Source: Nemertoderma westbladi
Taxonomy: Eukaryota > Xenacoelomorpha > Nemertodermatida > Nemertodermatidae
Assembly: GCA_032718475.1 (NCBI GenBank)
Contig: JAUCBJ010005300.1
Location: 1-42,419, forward strand
Direction of reading: 5' to 3'
Length of the DNA: 42,419 bases
The notes under the pieces were generated by a model, which made no database searches, had not been told where the DNA came from, and saw only the letters and a program-made list of their open reading frames with translations. Shown in pieces: positions 19,688 to 29,763 of this stretch. Every line of letters begins with the position of its first letter. The stretch's first letter is position 1. A program made the translations under genes and the position numbers.

Positions 19688-20922
19688 TGTAAAAGCTTTT
19701 GTGGGATATAACTGGCCCTTTTGCTTTGCAATCCAGTTTCCCCCCAGGCGCTGGAATACTCTAAAAGGCTCTCTAACTCGAATGATGCAAAGCGACCGGC
19801 TGATTGGCTGATTTGTTATACGAGGGGCTCTTTGCTATGTTCTATCGGCCAACCAGAGCTATAGCAGCAGAGTATGCAACCAGGACAACCGAGCGGAGTG
19901 ACTCATTTTGTGTGTTGGCCAAGGGTTGCAAAATTCCTGATAGTTCGGCATTTAGATATTCGTGGAACTTGTGGAATCTGGTGTTCTGCCAATGAGAGCT
20001 ATTCCTCTCTGTGTAAAAGATACCTGCAACGGTGTTAGGGACAGTAGAGAGTTCTTGTGATACTGTTGTGTTGTTTCTATCTAGGCCAGGAACACCGGCT
20101 CTAGAGTCATTCGTTTCAGACTTTAGAAGAAACATTAGTAGGCTTAGATTATAGAGCGTATAACTGTTATCGGCACAGTCCAGTCTTAACGGCACATACA
20201 TTGTCATATCATATCTTAACCTACCGTCTAATGCTTTTTACTGTTGTTATTATTTTGTATCAGTTGGTTGAATATTATTTGGAGAACATCTATAAAGAAC
20301 CCAAATTTCCCAATTTTCTTGATACACTACAGGTTAGAGAGACAGGTTACATATAGCGATTGCGACTTATATTATTGTGGTTTGTAGTGAATTTAATGCT
20401 ATTTGATAAGCACTACATGAGTCAATTGCTGTTCTCTTTATATATGATAAAATTCATTGATAGTCGGCAAATTAGTGTGCAGTATTGTGCGTTAACGGTA
20501 GTGTGCATGATTGTGACTGATAACTAAGCATTTCCTAAAGAATGCGCCTCATACGTGAATCATAAGCCTTACCGACTTACCGTTGTGTTTAGTATAAGTC
20601 ATATCTCTGTTTACCTAGATAGAGCGCCACGTCCTAAAGGAACTGTTAATATTTCCCGAAAGTGAATAATATTAGTCAGAAATTATTTATTAACGATCAA
20701 TCGAATAATACAGTAAGCTTACACTGCAATAACAATCTAAGCCCTCCGAATCCAGTCTCCCGGGTATATCCAGCGGGTGAATGGACGCGCACTAGGCTGG
20801 CTTCGGCTAATGTTGTGTTTATTGGTATTAAATACTTGTCATTTTCTAAAGTCTATTTATAAACCAAAAGACATATAAATTTTGGCAGGTTAAACTGCTA
20901 AAGGTCTTCAAAAGCGCGTACA
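19688..20922 (+). repeat. BEL-B 3' LTR
   Basis: A 1235-bp LTR from TGTAAAAGC to GCGTACA, matching the 5' LTR. It lacks the 1650-bp insert and shows a single TA at the corresponding site (20414-20415). Short open frames inside both LTR copies have no ATG start and are not supported as genes. Confidence 0.95.
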
Positions 20923-20927
20923 GAAAC
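20923..20927. repeat. Right 5-bp target duplication of BEL-B (GAAAC)
   Basis: Matches 3072-3076 exactly. Confidence 0.9.
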
Positions 20928-21121
20928 GTCTACATGCCGTTGTCGTAGACGAGTTCTCAGTCCACATATACATGCCTCAACGAACTCATATTGTCAATAA
21001 ATTACTAGAACGTGGCGTTAAGCTTGTGGATACTAGCAGCGATTCCAATAATGATTTCTCACTACTAATCGGCAGCCTACAATATGCTGCCGAAACATTC
21101 CAGATCTTCCTGAAGGACTAG
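20928..21121 (+). pseudogene. BEL-A protease region, right part
   Basis: About 64 codons of protease-like coding sequence that continue BEL-A on the far side of the BEL-B insertion, in register once one GAAAC copy is discounted. A V-V-D-E-F strand and an L-L-I-G-S motif fit the end of a BEL retropepsin. It ends with TAG at 21119-21121. No reverse transcriptase follows, so BEL-A is truncated here. Confidence 0.65.
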
Positions 21122-21122
21122 G

Positions 21123-22282
21123 GTGTATGCTGGGAAGCTATATTCGGTGTCCTGTTGTACTGTAATTTGATATACTGTACATATAACGTTCTGCATTAGT
21201 GTTTGCAGATATGCGGTAACATGACAGCAGGACAGTGCCTACCACTGTACTGTTTGATTGACCATATTCAGTTGTACTATTGAGAGATATTATATATATT
21301 ATATTATTATAAAAACTCTTGTTTAATGGGCACATTAGCTCACAACATAGGCTACATCTGTCCAGCTGTCTCTATATACTGACATATACATACGGCACCG
21401 GTAGAGGTGAGCTATAACGTTAACGACTGAATGACTGCACAGCAGTACAATACAGCAGTAACTCACTGCAGTCCCCCAATACAGCCGAAGTTCTGTAGTT
21501 GTCAGTTGGGATACCGTCTACCGGTAGAGGTGATCTATAAAGTTAACGACTGCACAGCATTACAATACAACAATAACTGCAGTTCCCAATACAGCAGTAG
21601 TGCTGCGGCTGCCCGCAAATTTAAATATGAAAAAGTATAATATGTAAAATTTCTTCAAATTTCAAAATTACTACATACTTACATTCTATTTTTTTCCTCT
21701 TTCTATTTTCGATTCAGATTCGGTTCAGATTTGGTATAATTCTCGAGATTGGGTCCAGATTGGGTTCAGAATATGACTTAAGTACTATCCAATATTTAAT
21801 CTGTATTAAAATTGTATATTTGCACGAAAAGTACCAAAATGTATCATTTTATTAAATTGTGCCATGAATACCAAGTCGAAAAATAAAAAAATTTGCATAC
21901 ACAACGTTTTTAGATGGTTTATCACATTTTCCATACTGGTTCAACAGCAAATTCGAAAAAATAAAAAATACCCGCCCTATAAAGAATAAAGATACAGCTA
22001 TTTTAATTTAAATATTTTAATATTTTATATGTAGTAATTATTAGAGTATAATTTTTATAAGAAAAATAACTTTGTACGTAATTTGGGCATTTTATTTGGG
22101 CATTGACAATTCGCACCATCCCCCAATGCATGCGCTCCCACAACTAAACTTATCATTTTCCAGGCTCCACTAGCTCTGCAAACGACATACACAAAGGTAT
22201 AAATGTAAACAAAGGATTTAGATTTTTTAATAATTCAACATTATACATTGTTTGTACATTGTGCAATCTACTTGGTTATAAG
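21123..22282. other. Non-coding stretch with an imperfect direct repeat
   Basis: No gene is recognised. An imperfect direct duplication lies at about 21389-21500 and 21515-21610 (shared ACCGGTAGAGGTGA, GTTAACGACTGCACAGCA and CAATACAGC motifs). The rest is AT-rich. Confidence 0.55.
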
Positions 22283-23462
22283 CAAGGTTTACTAAAGAAC
22301 AGGTCATGCAGCGTGCGGATTGCTGAAACTGGATAGTTATAAAACCCGAAAATATCGACAAAGGCGTATTATCAACGAAACTATTAAAATTATAAAACAA
22401 TCTACAAATTCTCGCTTTCCAATATGCGCGGTATTACAGTATTAGAAAGGCACACTTTATATTTTTTAATTAATACAATTCGATAATTTGGCCCCATTTT
22501 CGACCTTAAAAGTAATTTAATACAGAATACTGTCTGCTGGTTGGTTGTTGGAGGTTGACCAATAATGGCGGCTTGGATGAATCAATTCAGCATCAGCTGA
22601 TCAGTGTTCTAAAGTATTATAAGCATGGTACCGGTACGGTCAGCCGGTACACTAACCCAACACTACATTTACGCATTACGGCGTCAGGTACCTCCGCGTT
22701 ACATATGTATAGTACACTGTACAGTGACTGTCAGGTAAGTGGCGCATGTGTACAGGCTGACTGGTGATCGTAACTACACAGAACTGCAGTGCAGCAGTCG
22801 CAATGCTGTAGGCCTACACTCTGACTGTGCTGTCTTAATTTGAGCGCCATCTTGTGGTGTTTTGACATCATTGGATTACCCCTAATAACCAATCAACAGA
22901 GACAGTATATTACTAGTTTTATAGTATATTATTAGTATATTATTATATTAGTATATTATTATATTATTAGTATATTATATAGTAAAGTGTGACTTCTAAT
23001 AATAGCGATCTCACTGGAAAATGAGATTTTATTTAAAGTTTTATAATTTCGATATTTTCGTTAAAAATTTCTTATTTTTCATTATTTTCGGGTTTTTATA
23101 ACTATCCGCTGAAACAAGCATGGGCCGATCTTTTCCCTATTTATGGCATTTTTTCATAATATATCCTTAGAAACTTCTTTTATGCTACTTTTGATAGGTG
23201 GATATGATGACTAGGGTTCATAGAATTGTAATAAAATGTCTTGTAGTTGCCAAGGTAACCGAGTGTATTCTTCAAACTTTGCGCGCCTGTTATTCAAGAC
23301 GACGAGGGATTCTGTTATCATTATCCACCTAACAAAAGTAGCATAATAAAATAAGTTTGTAAGGAAATATTATGAAAAAAAGTGCCATAAATAGGGAAAA
23401 GATCGGCTCACGCTAATTTCAGCAATCCGCTCGCTGCACGACCTGTTATTTAGTACACCTTG
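22283..23462. mobile_element. hAT-type non-autonomous element, 1180 bp
   Basis: Begins CAAGGTTTACTAAAGAACAG. The end is its inverted counterpart, 48 bp with about five mismatches. The 8-bp GTTATAAG lies on both sides (22275-22282 and 23463-23470). An 8-bp duplication and CA-start ends are typical of hAT transposons. No transposase is encoded. A separate inverted repeat (23108-23423) splits its right subterminal region. Confidence 0.85.
23108..23423. repeat. Inverted repeat, arms of about 100 bp, nested in the hAT-type element
   Basis: Left arm 23108-23206 and right arm 23321-23423 are reverse complements with small differences, for example GATCTTTTCCCTATTTATGG against its complement at 23385-23404. 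The spacer is about 115 bp. The left-end subterminal sequence of the hAT-type element (near 22335-22357) has its inverted partner at 23083-23107, so this block sits between that partner and the right terminus, as a later insertion would. Confidence 0.7.
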
Positions 23463-23470
23463 GTTATAAG

Positions 23471-24088
23471 ATAGATAAATTAATGAATTAAAATTGAGTA
23501 ACAACCTATCATCATGCAGTGTAATTTGTCTTCTTTCAGAGCGTCCAATTCTATGGAAACGTATAGAGATGTCCTTGATTATTCCACAATCTCCATAGCA
23601 CCATTCTGTAATTCTTTGCTGATAATCTAGTCTGCAATTAGAGAAAATTCAATACACTCCTTTGATGAAAGAATTTCTAAAGAGTACAAAATTATAAGTT
23701 AGACAACTTATTTTAAGTGAAACGGATAATTAGGGATAAGCCCGCGAGGGTTCCTGAAAGCATTGACACAGAAATGTAAACTCTCCTGTAAACTCGGTGT
23801 GTAAACGGACGGCACCCAAGACACAGGCATAGTCTCCACGGTTTCACATAGACATTCGCCTTGCCACCATTACTTCTGTGAGGTATGTGATGAGGATTTT
23901 GGCCTCGGCACACCAGACACCATCTGTGTTTCCCACCAGTGGTGTGAAGGCCATCCGTTAATTAATATAGTAATGGTATTTATAAAATAAATATATGTCT
24001 ATTCCTCGCAGCTTTTAGGCAACTGGTCCCATTGTGGAATATATTTGGTATTTATAACAAATAGTTATAATTATATATACTATGGGGC
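23471..24088. other. Non-coding stretch
   Basis: No gene, repeat or recognised element is seen apart from AT-rich sequence. Confidence 0.5.
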
Positions 24089-24399
24089 GGGGGGGGGGGG
24101 GGGGGGTTCATTCAAAACAATGAGCCGCCAGGTGTGCTGAGAGATAAGACGAATGAAGGTGTCGACTAGGGCAGGGATGAATTTATATAACCACTGGTGT
24201 TAATCTAAAAACATTTCGTTTTACAATATAGGATATAATTTTTGTAAAATTTTGAAATACGGGGTGGGGTGTATTTCAAAATTTTACAAAAATTATATCC
24301 TATATTGTAAAACAAAATGTCTTTAAATCAACACATGTGGTTATATAAAGGTACATTCATCCCTGCCCTAGTCGACACCTAAGCCCCCCCCCCCCCCCC
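24089..24399. repeat. Foldback hairpin bounded by G18 and C16
   Basis: Arms 24157-24260 and 24271-24380 are reverse complements with a few differences. The loop is GGGGTGGGGT (24261-24270). G18 (24089-24106) and C16 (24384-24399) lie at the two ends in complementary orientation, with about 50 unpaired bases on the left. It looks like a palindromic mobile element with homopolymer ends, but no target duplication was found. Confidence 0.8.
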
Positions 24400-24465
24400 T
24401 TTAATATTTCTAAATGTTCTAAAGATTATAGCACTACAGTAGTGATGCAACGGGAATCTGGCTTT

Positions 24466-24486
24466 GGGGGGGGGGGGGGGGGGGGG
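24466..24486 (+). repeat. G21 homopolymer
   Basis: Uninterrupted run of 21 G, about 65 bases right of the foldback. Confidence 0.9.
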
Positions 24487-24839
24487 TGGGCTGGCGGGAT
24501 TAAAAGGGGTTGAATAATAGTAGTGTTCAAACCGTGATAGTTAGTTGTCAATTAAATAAGCTTCAAATTTAGATTGAAAATTTATATTACAATTCAAATT
24601 AGGTCTACACAACTGCTGAGTGAGTTCAAATATAGGCACACAAAACAGATTCAAAATTTGACTTCTACACCTCAAGTATATCTCTGTTGCAAATAGGCCA
24701 CGACAAATTTTGTAACTGAAAATAAACCAGTTAGTTCACCAATAACCTTTGTATTTTTATTACAACTATACATTTGTACTAACTATATTTAATTTTTAAC
24801 AGAATGCGTACTTAAATGTTACAACAGTAAATATAACAG
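24487..24839. other. Non-coding stretch
   Basis: AT-rich; no gene or repeat is recognised. Confidence 0.5.
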
Positions 24840-26397
24840 TTAACCCTATTAAACCCGGGGGTGGGGGTCAATATGACCCCCCCCCCCCCGTGGTTTTTTT
24901 ATTATAATTCTGAAACAAACGCAGTTGAGAATCTGAAATTTTATGACTTTTCCTAAAAATCTATTGTGTTCCTATTAGTGAAAACCGTCTTCAAAAATAT
25001 TGGGTAGTTTTCGAGTTATAGCACAATTTTTAACCCTTCTTTTGGCACTTTTTTTGAGACGTTTTTTGAAAATTAAATTTCATTAAATATTAATTGTAAC
25101 ATCTCTATTTTTGATTTACACCGGTTTTTTGCAGTTAGCAATTGGATGGAATTCATATAAATTGATTTAGAACTTTGAAACTTGTTTCATCGCCGGGTGC
25201 CAAATTTTGGTTCCAGCACCATATTTTGAAATATGTCAATTTTGTAAATTGATTGTTTGAAACGTTTTTTTACGCAATTGTGGTTTTTTGGGGTTCTGGT
25301 TTCGATGAAATATATACGAGTTGCACCAAGCGTATCAAACTTGTATTTTTCGGTGCTGTGTGCAAAGTTTGGTGCTGGCACAAAATTTTGTATTTTTCGG
25401 TGCTGTGTGCAAAGTTTGGTGGTAGCACGAAATTTTGAAAATCCATTCAAAAGATAAAATTGCTTGTGACAATTTATTTCTTGCGTTTTAGAGGCTTATG
25501 GCTGTTCTAGTCATCTCAAACTTGTATTTTTCGGAAGTGGGTGCAAAATGTGATGCTAGCACCAAATTTTGAATACCATCAAATATATCAATTGATAGTG
25601 TCACCTTCTTTCTTGCGTTATACGGGTTTGTGAGGATCCTGAATTCAATGGAATCAGTAAAAATTTCATAAGAGTTTTCAAACTTGTATTTTGCGCCGGT
25701 GGGTGAAAATTGTTGTGCCAGCACCAAATTTTGGAAAATATGCAAATTGATCAGTAGATAGTATCACCTTGTTTCTTGCGTTATACGGGTTTATGAGGGT
25801 CCTGAATCCGATGGAATCAATAAAACATCACTGGACATCGCAAACTTGTACTTTTTGGTGATGGGTACGAAATTTGGTGCTAGCACCAAAATTTGCCAAA
25901 TTACGCCGAAAAATACAAGTAGAAATGATCTGGCATAATAGAATTGTATTCCATTAGAATCAGCGCGCTGGAAAACCTGAAAATGTGAAATTATAGCATC
26001 GTATAAGTGAATTAAAAATTTTGTGTTCTAACTGATAAGTACTGGTTACTTGTTTTTTTCATTTTTTTCCTACGCAGAGAGGACAAAACAGCCATTTTTA
26101 GTAGTCATATCATTTTTAAATATTTTCCAATGTATTTTGCGCCCCAGAAAACCTGTATTGAAAAACAATCAGCCGAAAAATGTAACTTTCAAATTTTGTG
26201 TAAATTGTACACTACTTGTAATTTTGGTGCTGCAATATAACCACCCCAGTACTTTTTTTCGAAAAATTTTTTTTTGGCCGGATTTAGACTAGTGATACCT
26301 AAGTAAAAACAAAAAATCAGACGTTTTCGTAAAAATTTGTAGATTTTAGAGAGGGGGGGGGGGGGGGGGGGTCAATATGACCCCCCCCCCCCCCCCG
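24840..26397. mobile_element. Possible non-autonomous element with G-TCAATATGA-C hairpin ends
   Basis: The left side reads TTAACCCTATTAAACCC then a G-rich run, TCAATATGA and C13 (24877-24889). The right side has G19 (26353-26371), TCAATATGA and C16 (26381-26396). TTAACCC followed by a GGGTCA..TGACCC palindrome resembles piggyBac-type ends, but no mirrored TTAA end was found on the right, so the boundaries are uncertain. No transposase is visible. Confidence 0.35.
25185..25905. repeat. Diverged tandem repeats with a GGTGCTAGCACC core
   Basis: Phrases such as AAACTTGTATTTTTCGG, GGTGCTAGCACCAAATTTTG and TTTCTTGCGTTATACGGG recur in the same order at intervals of about 150-170 bases, after two closely spaced partial copies at 25331-25440. 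Copies are diverged. The core is a near-perfect palindrome. Small open frames here are by-products. Confidence 0.75.
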
Positions 26398-26447
26398 GTA
26401 TTTGTACAACATTTTATAGCTCGGTACTAATTAATTAGTTAATTAAA

Positions 26448-26640
26448 GTAAATTGTTCTTTATGGTTCCGTATGTGCTATCCTATATAGCTTATAAATTA
26501 GACAATGTTTACATACAATATTAGTGTTTATAATTACGATGAAGTAAATTGTTCTTTATGGTTGCCAAATGTTCCGTGCCATGATATCTTTTGTATCTTA
26601 TAAAGTAAACAATGTTTACATACAATATAAAGTAGACAAA
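26448..26640. repeat. Direct duplication of about 96 bp
   Basis: GTAAATTGTTCTTTATGGTT at 26448 recurs at 26544, and ACAATGTTTACATACAATAT closes both copies. Confidence 0.8.
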
Positions 26641-26913
26641 AGAGTATTTATTTGTATTGTTATTTATTTTTATGCTTGCACCCATTGAATGCCATTCAAT
26701 ACAGTCGGGGTCTCAAAGTGCATCTGTTCTTTGAGATTTTCTCAAAGAACTAAAAGTGTCTCAAATTTCTAAAAGTGGTCCAATGATCATTGACTTCTTT
26801 ATTCCAACATATGGAGCTTAGTAAAATTAATCAATTGAAGCACAAATTTCCGTAAAATAAATAATAATATAATATAAATATTAAAATACTGTTACTAAAC
26901 TATAATAAGTAAG

Positions 26914-29763
26914 TCACGGTGGATGGGGAAGTGGTTGGTCTACGCTCATCAGATACAGCGCGCATCTTAATGAAGACAGGTTGGCTGGCATTCCAGTGCA
27001 TTGCAGGTAGTGGGCGGTAGATGTGGCACTATTATTGCACAACCAGCAGACACATTGATCAGTGGGTCTCCAGCAGTTCGAAATTTTACAAATCCGATGG
27101 TGGCAGCCGTTCGCCATTAACTGGGCTGCTGCGCGGCGACGAAAACCGGTTAGGTCCACGAGATTAATTTCCGCATCATCGCAGTTATCTATTGCGTTAA
27201 GGATTGCAGTTGACGACGAGTATTTACTGATGCCGCACCAAAGTTTGTAGTAAAATGCTCGCACTCGATGGATGTGTTCCAGCCGCGGAACGTTTTCATT
27301 AGACGTAAAAATAGTGCATCCGTATGTTGTCGACGGGTAGATTACAGTTGCCCACAAACGTTTTGCTGTGGCTAACGATATATGATGTAGATTTACCTTA
27401 GTTGCAATACGAATAGAGCAGGCCACGCCTTTTTTGTATAAGTGCTGGAAGTGAGCTGTGGGACCATTTTTTGTTGCTAGCACTACGCCTAAGTAGTTGA
27501 ACGTATTTTGAAACTCCAATAAAGTGCCATTATAATATAATTTATCACCAGAAGCTAAACGGCCACCTCTGCGGAATTTGACTGCCTTAGTTTTCTTTAT
27601 ATTGACCTTCAGGTCATTGACCCGACAATATTCTGATAATCTATCCAGTGCGTCCTGGGTGACTGCGATCGAATCGCCGACTATGACGAGATCATCAGCG
27701 TACATTATGACGATGCAGCATGCGGCCATGAGGATAGATGGGAGGTCAGCAACGAACAAGCTGAATAAAAGGGGAGAGAGTTTGTCACCTTGCACTACTC
27801 CCACCGATTGAGTGATTGGGTCCAATACATATGTTCCAATGCAAATACATACATAGTTAACTGCGATTAGTGCCCATATAGCAGTGATAAATTTTCGACT
27901 GATGCCATGTATTACTAGACGCTGGCAGAGAGTTTCTCTGTTGATGGAGTCGAACGCCTTAGTGAAGTCGATGAAAACACAATATGTATGGCCTCTGGCC
28001 GACTGAAGAGCTATATTTATTAAACCATATAGGTTCTTGACAGCCATCACCGTTGAGAGTCCTCGATGGAAGCCGTATTGAGCAGCAGGAAGGATGCCAC
28101 TGATCTCGACAAACATGTACAGACGTTCAAACAGAATAGCGGTGTATAGTTTTAGTAGACACGAAAGGAGTGCTATGCCACGATAACTGTCAGGGGATGT
28201 CTTTTTGCCTTTTCCTTTATACAGTGGTATCAGATATGATGTCAACCAGGATATTGGGCAAACTCCCAGTGTGAGACAGAGGGACAACAGACTCAGAAGG
28301 AATGGAAGAAGATGACCGAAACCGGATTTTAGCGCCTCGTTCGACACGCCATCTGGCCCCGTTGCTTTGTGGAGCTTGGCGTTATTGACAGCGACCGTTA
28401 TTTCCGATGGCTCTATTTGTTTATCTAGTATATCAATTGGTTGATCTGGAATTGGCGGTAGTTGGGGTGAGTGTTTGGTTGAAAGCAACTCTGAGAAATG
28501 TGTGAACCAAGATTGTTCTGACACTTGTTGAGCAACTGGTTTGACTTGGTCGCCGGTCTTCAGAATGTTCCAAAATTTCTGTTTGTCAGACTCGCACTCT
28601 TGAATTAACTTAAACTCTTTTTGGGCCTCGTACAATGTCTTTTTTGTATGCATCAACTTCTTATATGAACGAGCTAACTCCGAATATCTTTGCTTGTTTA
28701 GGGGTGTTGGCGCCCGTTTCATTAACTGAAAACTTGACATGAGTTCGTGTTTAGCCAGATAGCATTCTTGATTGAACCAAGGTTTGGAATTTCTCGGCTT
28801 ACTAGATAACGAAGAATTTGTAATAGCATTAGTTATGTAAGAACATACATCGTCTACTCCATTGGCTATAGCAGATTGAAAATCTCCTGTCGTTAGAATG
28901 TGGCCTAATTTGTCTACATCAAGCCTCTTGATTGCTTTACAGCGATCTTTCCTATATTTGATGGGGCTTGTTGTTTCATATTTTATATAAACGCGCTGGT
29001 GTTTAGTGTTTGTAGTTGGGCGGATACTTACTGAGACCTTATCAGCCAGTAGGTGGTCGACAAAAACGAGGTCGATTACGCTCTGACCATTCCAGGAGTA
29101 AAATGTAGGGATTGAGTGGTCGTTAATGCAGTTCAGTCCTGCGCCAAGTAGGCCACTGCATAGTGTGTCTCCACGATCATGAGGGCCATCTAAACGGCAG
29201 TTAAAATCACCTGTTAGCAGTATTGGAAGAGTGCACTTTGCCCGTGCAGTTACAATTATAGTGGTGAGCTCGAGTAATATATCAGAGACATCAGTTGATG
29301 GGGGATAATAGGCAGATATTATCACAAAGTTACTTGTTAGTAGTGCTAAAGCTGTTGAGCTTTTATGAATGGGCTCCTGATGCATTGCGCTTTTCATATT
29401 AATGGCAATAGTGATACCACCGTAAGGGCGCCCTAAATCGCGTTTCTCACAAGACACATTGTGACATGAGAAGCCTGGGATGACCAAGTCTGTCGTAAAC
29501 GTTTCATAAAGGAGAAGGATATCAGTGTCTATGAAGGTATCATCCATTGTTGTGTCGATCGTAGAGCGCGCACCTTCCACATTCCATGCAACTAATGTGT
29601 AGTAACCAGAGCTATTGTTTGAAAATTTCATATTGGATTCGTCACAGAAAGGGAGTTCGCTAAACAGTAACAGATTAGAAGCGGACTGGAAACGTAAACA
29701 GACTTTGTGGTGCTTTTCCAGACTGGCCAAGTAGCGATACGGATTCAAGCAACCAATGCACAT
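26914..29763 (-). CDS. LINE ORF2: endonuclease and reverse transcriptase
   Basis: A 949-aa protein counted from the ATG at 29763. An apurinic-like endonuclease comes first: VAWNVEGARS near residue 56, the catalytic E in LLYETFT, ISAYYPP, GDFN, SVIDLVFVD and a KHQRV histidine. Reverse transcriptase follows, with KATGPDGVSNEAL, FIDFTKAFDS, VVQGDKLSPLLF and YADD at about 688-691. A C-terminal CX2C...H...C cluster (CVCWLC...HYLQC) ends the protein. There is no RNase H domain. The frame is intact, and it is open upstream of this ATG all the way to 30951 through a Pro-rich repeat with no other ATG. It would nick target DNA and copy its own RNA there. The architecture fits the Jockey/CR1/I group of LINEs; I do not assign a clade. 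Confidence 0.93.
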   Translation of the reverse strand: MCIGCLNPYRYLASLEKHHKVCLRFQSASNLLLFSELPFCDESNMKFSNNSSGYYTLVAWNVEGARSTIDTTMDDTFIDTDILLLYETFTTDLVIPGFSCHNVSCEKRDLGRPYGGITIAINMKSAMHQEPIHKSSTALALLTSNFVIISAYYPPSTDVSDILLELTTIIVTARAKCTLPILLTGDFNCRLDGPHDRGDTLCSGLLGAGLNCINDHSIPTFYSWNGQSVIDLVFVDHLLADKVSVSIRPTTNTKHQRVYIKYETTSPIKYRKDRCKAIKRLDVDKLGHILTTGDFQSAIANGVDDVCSYITNAITNSSLSSKPRNSKPWFNQECYLAKHELMSSFQLMKRAPTPLNKQRYSELARSYKKLMHTKKTLYEAQKEFKLIQECESDKQKFWNILKTGDQVKPVAQQVSEQSWFTHFSELLSTKHSPQLPPIPDQPIDILDKQIEPSEITVAVNNAKLHKATGPDGVSNEALKSGFGHLLPFLLSLLSLCLTLGVCPISWLTSYLIPLYKGKGKKTSPDSYRGIALLSCLLKLYTAILFERLYMFVEISGILPAAQYGFHRGLSTVMAVKNLYGLINIALQSARGHTYCVFIDFTKAFDSINRETLCQRLVIHGISRKFITAIWALIAVNYVCICIGTYVLDPITQSVGVVQGDKLSPLLFSLFVADLPSILMAACCIVIMYADDLVIVGDSIAVTQDALDRLSEYCRVNDLKVNIKKTKAVKFRRGGRLASGDKLYYNGTLLEFQNTFNYLGVVLATKNGPTAHFQHLYKKGVACSIRIATKVNLHHISLATAKRLWATVIYPSTTYGCTIFTSNENVPRLEHIHRVRAFYYKLWCGISKYSSSTAILNAIDNCDDAEINLVDLTGFRRRAAAQLMANGCHHRICKISNCWRPTDQCVCWLCNNSATSTAHYLQCTGMPANLSSLRCALYLMSVDQPLPHPP

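Larger units (their letters stand above)
3077..20922 (+). mobile_element. BEL-B, complete giant BEL/Pao LTR retrotransposon
   Basis: The element is 17,846 bp long, about 16.2 kb after removing the DNA transposon in its 5' LTR. It has two near-identical LTRs, a GAAAC duplication on both sides, and an internal region with leader, ORF1, gag-pol, spacer and ORF3. Domain order is DUF1759 Gag, zinc knuckles, retropepsin, reverse transcriptase, RNase H, then integrase, as in BEL/Pao. BEL/Pao elements are usually well under 10 kb, so the long leader, 1.24-kb LTRs and extra reading regions are unusual. By my manual comparison the LTRs differ at about four substitutions and three small indels, which indicates a recent insertion. 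The copy is defective: gag-pol and ORF3 each carry a stop and a frameshift. Confidence 0.93.

Noticed and set aside
21123-21700. 3' LTR of BEL-A
   Set aside because: Compared with 1080-1373, no matching sequence was seen, so BEL-A ends by truncation as far as I can tell.
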